Part shown: positions 49,347 through 53,732 of the stretch, one piece after another | How the letters are laid out: each line of letters starts with the position of its first letter | How positions within the stretch are numbered: the first letter of the stretch is position 1 | NCBI RefSeq assembly: GCF_000783395.1 | Contig: NZ_JSFK01000006.1 | Span: 2,620-56,351 of the forward strand | DNA: 53,732 nt | Source of the DNA: Pseudomonas chlororaphis | GTDB taxonomy: Bacteria > Pseudomonadota > Gammaproteobacteria > Pseudomonadales > Pseudomonadaceae | Reading direction: 5' to 3' | Notes under the pieces: generated by a model | Databases searched by the model: none | What the model was told of the DNA's origin: nothing | Seen by the model: only the letters and a program-made list of their open reading frames with translations | Position numbers and translations under genes: made by a program

Positions 49347-50600
49347 ATGTTCAGCCGTGATTTGACTATTGCCAAGTACGACGCCGACCTTTTTGCCGCC
49401 ATGGAGCAAGAAGCTCAGCGCCAGGAAGAACACATTGAGCTGATCGCTTCGGAAAACTACACCAGCCCAGCGGTGATGGAAGCTCAAGGCTCGGTCCTGA
49501 CCAACAAGTACGCTGAAGGTTACCCAGGCAAGCGTTACTACGGTGGTTGCGAGTACGTCGACATCGTTGAGCAACTGGCTATCGACCGCGCCAAAGAGCT
49601 GTTCGGCGCCGATTACGCCAACGTTCAGCCGCACGCCGGTTCGCAAGCCAACGCTGCTGTTTACCTGGCCCTGCTGCAAGGTGGCGACACCATTCTGGGC
49701 ATGAGCCTGGCCCACGGTGGTCACCTGACCCACGGTGCCAGCGTTTCTTCCTCCGGCAAACTGTACAACGCTGTGCAGTACGGCATCGACGCCAACGGCC
49801 TGATCGACTATGACGAAGTCGAGCGCCTGGCGGTTGAGCACAAGCCGAAAATGATCGTGGCCGGTTTCTCTGCCTACTCGCAGATTCTGGATTTCCCGCG
49901 TTTCCGCGCCATCGCGGACAAAGTCGGTGCTTACCTGTTCGTCGACATGGCTCACGTAGCTGGTCTGGTTGCCGCTGGTGTTTACCCGAACCCGGTGCCT
50001 TTCGCTGACGTCGTGACCACCACCACGCACAAGACCCTGCGCGGTCCACGTGGCGGCCTGATCCTGGCGCGCGCCAACGCCGACATCGAGAAGAAGCTGA
50101 ACTCCGCGGTATTCCCGGGCGCCCAGGGTGGCCCGCTGGAGCACGTGATCGCTGCCAAGGCGATCTGCTTCAAGGAAGCGCTGCAGCCTGAGTTCAAGGC
50201 CTACCAGGAACAAGTGGTGCTGAACGCCCAGGCCATGGCTGAAGTGTTCATCGAGCGCGGTTTCGACGTAGTTTCCGGTGGTACCAAAAACCACCTGTTC
50301 CTGCTGTCGCTGATCAAGCAGGACATCTCCGGTAAAGATGCTGACGCCGCTCTGGGCAAAGCGTTCATCACCGTGAACAAGAACTCCGTGCCAAACGACC
50401 CGCGCTCGCCGTTCGTCACCTCCGGCCTGCGCTTCGGTACTCCGGCTGTGACCACTCGCGGCTTCAAGCAAGCCGAGTGCAAAGAGCTGGCCGGCTGGAT
50501 CTGCGACATCCTGGCTGACCTGAACAACGAAGCGGTGATCGACGCCGTTCGTGAGAAAGTCAAAGCCATCTGCAAGAAACTGCCGGTATACGGCGCTTAA
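49347..50600 (+). CDS. glyA: GlyA, serine hydroxymethyltransferase
   Basis: GlyA converts serine and tetrahydrofolate to glycine and methylene-THF with PLP. The 417-aa protein has [20 protein letters not shown], the PLP-binding [11 protein letters not shown] (the Lys forms the internal aldimine) and [17 protein letters not shown]. The ATG at 49347 follows GAGG; a TTG 12 bp earlier is in frame but unlikely. Pseudomonads often carry more than one glyA; this copy is the one next to morA. A strong terminator ends it. Confidence 0.97.
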   Translation: MFSRDLTIAKYDADLFAAMEQEAQRQEEHIELIASENYTSPAVMEAQGSVLTNKYAEGYPGKRYYGGCEYVDIVEQLAIDRAKELFGADYANVQPHAGSQANAAVYLALLQGGDTILGMSLAHGGHLTHGASVSSSGKLYNAVQYGIDANGLIDYDEVERLAVEHKPKMIVAGFSAYSQILDFPRFRAIADKVGAYLFVDMAHVAGLVAAGVYPNPVPFADVVTTTTHKTLRGPRGGLILARANADIEKKLNSAVFPGAQGGPLEHVIAAKAICFKEALQPEFKAYQEQVVLNAQAMAEVFIERGFDVVSGGTKNHLFLLSLIKQDISGKDADAALGKAFITVNKNSVPNDPRSPFVTSGLRFGTPAVTTRGFKQAECKELAGWICDILADLNNEAVIDAVREKVKAICKKLPVYGA

Positions 50601-50624
50601 TTGCGACGTTAAACCCGCAGCATG

Positions 50625-50658
50625 AAAAACCGGCCAAGTGATTGGCCGGTTTTTTTTC
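50625..50658 (+). terminator. terminator of glyA
   Basis: A 12-bp stem AAAAACCGGCCA/TGGCCGGTTTTT with loop AGTGAT, continued by further T, 24 bp after the glyA stop codon. Confidence 0.93.
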
Positions 50659-50710
50659 GCCCGAATTTTTTCAAACGCCTGAACCGCTCAAGAATGGGAC
50701 TCACCGCACA

Positions 50711-50725
50711 ACTGGTCAGACCGGT
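50711..50725 (+). promoter_or_regulatory. FadR/GntR-type operator, site 1
   Basis: ACTGGTCAGACCGGT is a 15-bp palindrome with one mismatched pair around a central A. Its core TGGTC-A-GACC is the form bound by FadR-subfamily GntR repressors. It lies about 24 bp upstream of a candidate -35 (TTGCGA, 50749-50754; -10 TAGACT, 50773-50778) in front of the symporter gene. A related site follows at 50796. Confidence 0.65.
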
Positions 50726-50795
50726 CATGCCAATTCGTCAATTTTCACTTGCGATGTCTAAAAAACAGCGCCTAGACTGCACCCGCACTGGACAT

Positions 50796-50810
50796 ACCGG
50801 TAAGACCACA
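50796..50810 (+). promoter_or_regulatory. FadR/GntR-type operator, site 2
   Basis: ACCGGTAAGACCACA matches the reverse complement of site 1 (ACCGGTCTGACCAGT) in 11 of 15 positions, including ACCGGT and GACCA. It would lie just downstream of the transcription start of the candidate promoter, a typical place for repression. About 68 bp separate it from the chosen start of the symporter gene. Confidence 0.6.
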
Positions 50811-50878
50811 ATAATTAAGTTCTGAATCTGATGCGCTTCAAGCGCACGGCAGCCAGGACACCGACCAGGATTCCCCCC

Positions 50879-52192
50879 ATGCTCAGATGGTGCTCGCGTT
50901 CAATCTTCCTCCAAGTGGTTCTCGGACTGGTGCTCGGCATCGTCTGCGGGCTGACCCTTCCTGAATACTCGGCCCAGCTCAAACCGCTCGGCGACGGTTT
51001 CATCAAACTGATCAAGATGCTCATTGGCCTCATCGTGTTCTGTGTGGTGGTCAGCGGCATCAGTGGCGCCGGCGATCTGAAGAAGGTCGGGCGCATCGGC
51101 CTCAAGTCGGTGATCTACTTCGAAGTACTGACCACCATCGCACTGGTGATCGGCCTGGTCTTCGCCTTCAGTACCGGCATCGGCAGCGGTGCGAATATCC
51201 ATCTCGAGCAACTGTCTGCGGCCGACATGAGCGATCTCGCCGAACGCAGCCAGCACATGCACACCACCACGCAGTTCCTCATGGACCTGATCCCGACCTC
51301 GGTGATCGGCGCCTTCGCTGACAACAACATCCTGCAAGTGCTGCTGTTTTCGGTGCTGTTCGGTAGCGCGTTGAATCTGGTCGGCGAAGCAGCTTCCGGG
51401 ATCTCGCGCCTGATCAACGAACTGAGCCATGTGATCTTCCGCATCATGGGCATGATCGTGCGTCTGGCGCCGATCGGCGTGTTCGGCGCCATCGCTTTCA
51501 CCACCAGCAAATATGGCCTCGACTCCCTGCAACATCTGGGTAGCCTGGTCGGTTTGTTTTACCTGACCTGCATCGCCTTCGTCAGCGTGATTCTCGGTCT
51601 GGTGATGCGCGCTTCTGGCCTGCGTATGTGGCCGCTGTTGAAGTATCTGCGTGAAGAACTGCTGATCGTCATGGGCACCGCCTCGTCCGACGCCGTGCTG
51701 CCACAGATCATGCGCAAACTCGAACACCTCGGCATTGGCAGCTCGACCGTGGGTCTGGTGATTCCGACCGGCTACTCGTTCAACCTCGACGGTTTCTCGA
51801 TCTACCTGACCTTGGCCATCGTGTTCATTGCCAACGCCACCGGCACGCCGCTGGCCATGACCGATCTGCTGACGATTCTGCTGGTGTCGCTGATCACCTC
51901 AAAAGGCGCCCACGGTATTCCGGGGTCGGCGCTGGTGATTCTGGCGGCAACATTGACGGCGATTCCGGCGATCCCGGTGGTCGGTCTGGTCTTGGTGTTG
52001 GCGGTGGACTGGTTCATGGGCATCGGCCGGGCACTCACCAATCTCATCGGCAACTGCGTCGCCACGGTAGCGATTGCCCGTTGGGAAAAAGACATCGACG
52101 TACAACGCGCCAACAAAGTACTCAGCGGTCAGCAGGGCTACACCTTTCAGCCGCGTAAAGCAGCAACTCCGGCGCACCAGCAGGAGTTCTGA
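50879..52192 (+). CDS. dicarboxylate/amino acid:cation symporter (DctA/GltP type)
   Basis: The 437-aa inner-membrane transporter belongs to the glutamate/dicarboxylate symporter family (SDF). It has about eight helices and two re-entrant loops. Hairpin 1 carries GTASSDAVLPQIMRKLE, then TM7 has GYSFNLDGFSIYLTLA, and hairpin 2 has ITSKGAHGIPGSALVIL; TM8 contains the cation/substrate segment DWFMGIGRALTNLIGNCVA. DctA-type proteins import succinate, fumarate and malate; GltP types take glutamate. Sequence alone does not decide here. I start at the ATG at 50879 (MLRWCSRS), which follows AGGA. An ATG 48 bp earlier is in frame. Two FadR-type operators lie upstream. Confidence 0.9.
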   Translation: MLRWCSRSIFLQVVLGLVLGIVCGLTLPEYSAQLKPLGDGFIKLIKMLIGLIVFCVVVSGISGAGDLKKVGRIGLKSVIYFEVLTTIALVIGLVFAFSTGIGSGANIHLEQLSAADMSDLAERSQHMHTTTQFLMDLIPTSVIGAFADNNILQVLLFSVLFGSALNLVGEAASGISRLINELSHVIFRIMGMIVRLAPIGVFGAIAFTTSKYGLDSLQHLGSLVGLFYLTCIAFVSVILGLVMRASGLRMWPLLKYLREELLIVMGTASSDAVLPQIMRKLEHLGIGSSTVGLVIPTGYSFNLDGFSIYLTLAIVFIANATGTPLAMTDLLTILLVSLITSKGAHGIPGSALVILAATLTAIPAIPVVGLVLVLAVDWFMGIGRALTNLIGNCVATVAIARWEKDIDVQRANKVLSGQQGYTFQPRKAATPAHQQEF

Positions 52193-52202
52193 TTTCAACC
52201 CT

Positions 52203-52236
52203 ATCGGCGCTGCCGCAAGTGGCGATCTTTTGATCC
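52203..52236 (-). repeat. degenerate GATCGCAGCC repeat
   Basis: On the minus strand GATCAAAAGATCGC followed by GCGGCAGC is a diverged copy of the repeat at 34673. It lies 10 bp after the symporter stop codon, between it and the FadR-like gene. Confidence 0.6.
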
Positions 52237-52275
52237 CGGTTTGCGGCGCCCCTTTAGGCACATGGAGCGAGACAA

Positions 52276-52980
52276 GTGATTACCACATCAACCGTCGTCA
52301 ACTCAGTCGTAGAAAAACTGCGCGCCGCATTGGCCCGTGGCCAGTGGCGTTCCGGCGACATGTTGCCGGGCCAGCGTGAACTGGCCGAGCAACTGGGCAT
52401 CAGCCGCCCGAGCCTGCGTGAAGCGGTGATCGTCCTGGAAACCCTTGGTCTGGTGCGTTCGATGCCGGGCAAAGGCGTGGTCGTCCTCGACGCGCAATTG
52501 AGCGATAGCCAGAGCCACGACAGCGCAGTGGCCGGCGCCAGCCTCGAAGACGTGCTGCAACTGCGTTACACCCTTGAGCCGTTTATCGTCGGCCTGGTCG
52601 CGCAATCGATCAGCAGCAAGGAAGTCGGCCAGTTGCGCCTGACTTTGATGGACATGCGCGAAGCCCTTGAGGCTGCCGACAGCGAAGCCGGGGTCAGCGC
52701 TTACATCGCCTTTCACGAAGAATTGTTCACGCTCACGTCGAATCCGATTTTTCAGAGCGTCGTGCAGCAAACCAGCAACGCCCTCAAGCAGAGCGCCGAG
52801 GTGCTGCGCAATTCGCCGGAGCATCTGGCCGAGCGGCTGGAAGAAAACGAAGCAGTGGTCCGCGCGATCCGCAGCAAGAACAGCGCCCAGGCCAGTGCGG
52901 AAATGCGTCGGCACATTCTGCGCGAAGGTCAGCGCATGGGCATCGAGCTGAATATTCCGGAAGACAACTTGAGTCGCTGA
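52276..52980 (+). CDS. FadR/GntR family regulator with FCD domain
   Basis: The 234-aa regulator has an N-terminal GntR winged helix (about 1-75; LPGQRELAEQLGISRPSLRE is the recognition region, then GLVRSMPGKGVVVL) and a C-terminal FCD domain (about 90-225; LRYTLEPFIVGLVA; FHEELFTLTSNPI; MRRHILREGQR), the ligand-binding fold of FadR-like repressors. The FCD metal-binding His/Asp set is partly visible (H in FHEEL and H in MRRHIL). GTG start with GGAGCGAG. It is on the same strand 83 bp after the symporter, so it is a prime candidate to control it through the two operators. Confidence 0.9.
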   Translation: MITTSTVVNSVVEKLRAALARGQWRSGDMLPGQRELAEQLGISRPSLREAVIVLETLGLVRSMPGKGVVVLDAQLSDSQSHDSAVAGASLEDVLQLRYTLEPFIVGLVAQSISSKEVGQLRLTLMDMREALEAADSEAGVSAYIAFHEELFTLTSNPIFQSVVQQTSNALKQSAEVLRNSPEHLAERLEENEAVVRAIRSKNSAQASAEMRRHILREGQRMGIELNIPEDNLSR

Positions 52981-52998
52981 CCCTACTGGAGACAGGCC

Positions 52999-53709
52999 AT
53001 GAACAGTTTCGCTTCACCGTCGCAAACCCAGCCGACCACTGCGCCCCTGCCCTTCTCCCGCGTAAGAGCACCGGCGGAGGATCTGTACCCGCGACTGTTC
53101 GACGCGATTCTCGAGCAGCGCATCGATCCGGCCAGCCGTTTCACCGAGGACAGTTTGAAAGAGATGTTCTGCGCCAGTCGTGCCGATGTGCGGCGGGTGC
53201 TGACGCAGTTGTCGCTTGAGCAGGTCATTGTGCTGCGCGCCAATCATCGGCCGCGTGTGGCAGCACCCGATCGGGAGCAGACGCGGCAGGCTCTGCATGC
53301 GCGGCGACTGGCCGAGAACACCTTGGTGCGTCTGGCCTGCCAACGTCCGCAAGCGGAAGGGTTGAAACGCTTGCGTGGGCTGATCGAACGCGAACGTCAG
53401 GCGGTTGAGCAGGATCGGCGGGGGGCGGCGATTCGTTTATCCGGGGAGTTTCATCTGACGTTGGCACAGATGGCGGGGAATGCACCGCTGGCGCATTTTC
53501 TTGGCAGTCTGGTGCCGCTGACTTCATTGGCGATTGCGCGAAGTGAGTGCCAGACGCACAGCTGTTGCGCATGGCAGGAGCATTTGGCGCTGGTTGAGGC
53601 AGTGGAGCTTCGGGATGTTTCCAAAGCAGGCATGCTGATGAATCGGCATCTGGATCATCTTGAGCAGACCCTGCTGGAGTCGACCGTCAAGCATTGTGTT
53701 GTCGGTTAA
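52999..53709 (+). CDS. second GntR family regulator with FCD domain
   Basis: The 236-aa protein has a GntR winged-helix domain (about 26-90; FTEDSLKEMFCASRADVRRV) and an FCD domain (about 97-230; RLAENTLVRLA; LSGEFHLTLAQMAGNAPL; MNRHLDHLEQTL), with His residues at the positions of the FCD metal site. The effector is unknown. It lies 18 bp after the other regulator and may be co-transcribed with it. It is not obviously a duplicate: the two share only the family fold. Its targets are likely beyond the right end of this window. ATG with GGAG upstream. Confidence 0.88.
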   Translation: MNSFASPSQTQPTTAPLPFSRVRAPAEDLYPRLFDAILEQRIDPASRFTEDSLKEMFCASRADVRRVLTQLSLEQVIVLRANHRPRVAAPDREQTRQALHARRLAENTLVRLACQRPQAEGLKRLRGLIERERQAVEQDRRGAAIRLSGEFHLTLAQMAGNAPLAHFLGSLVPLTSLAIARSECQTHSCCAWQEHLALVEAVELRDVSKAGMLMNRHLDHLEQTLLESTVKHCVVG

Positions 53710-53710
53710 A

Positions 53711-53732
53711 TCGCCATCGCGGGCAAGCCCGC
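53711..53732 (+). repeat. start of a third-class REP (partial)
   Basis: TCGCCATCGCGGGCAAGCCCGC at the end of the window is the beginning of the REP variant with core GCGGGCAAGCCCGC, cut by the window edge. It follows the last regulator stop codon. Confidence 0.7.

Overview
This window is a chromosomal segment of a Pseudomonas, most likely of the P. fluorescens group. The evidence is the conserved gene order (pilSR-thiO-minor pilins-ispH-fkpB-lspA-ileS-ribF-murJ-rpsT, then creA-proB-obgE-rpmA-rplU-ispB, gdhA, ettA, morA-glyA), which I recognise from Pseudomonas genomes, the high GC, and many REP/REPIN repeats built on the core GTGGGAGCGAGCCTGCTCGCGA. It is essentially core chromosome: I see no prophage, insertion sequence, CRISPR array or obvious genomic island.

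Layout. 1-5.9 kb: tRNA-Asn, the heat-shock disaggregase gene clpB with a sigma-32-like promoter, pgeF-rluD, and the divergent outer-membrane assembly lipoprotein gene bamD. 6.0-16.8 kb: a type IV pilus block, with a small zinc-ribbon membrane protein overlapping pilS, the PilS-PilR two-component system, glycine oxidase thiO, a minus-strand minor-pilin operon (fimU-pilV-pilW-pilX-pilY1-pilE) with overlapping start and stop codons, and a divergent fimT. 16.8-29.9 kb: housekeeping genes for isoprenoids (ispH, ispB), lipoprotein processing (lspA), translation (ileS, rpsT, rpmA, rplU), flavin synthesis (ribF), peptidoglycan (murJ), proline (proB) and ribosome assembly (obgE). 30-41.6 kb: small and poorly characterised genes, including yjdM, an 85-aa protein under a near-perfect Fur box, fklB, yqhA, a 609-aa lipoprotein of unknown function, a Lon-like protease, a DUF3015/DUF4105 pair, a small lipoprotein and a GreA/GreB-like factor. 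41.6-53.7 kb: gdhA with NtrC-like sites, ettA, the c-di-GMP protein gene morA, glyA, a dicarboxylate-type symporter gene preceded by two FadR-type operators, and two FCD-domain GntR regulators.

The least described parts are regulatory or concern unknown proteins: the Fur-box gene, the paired operators in front of the symporter with two adjacent candidate regulators, the minor-pilin operon whose order looks inverted relative to P. aeruginosa, the DUF4105 protein with a possible His/Cys pair, and two families of dispersed palindromic repeats that fill most gaps between genes. I did not find a clearly new multi-gene system.
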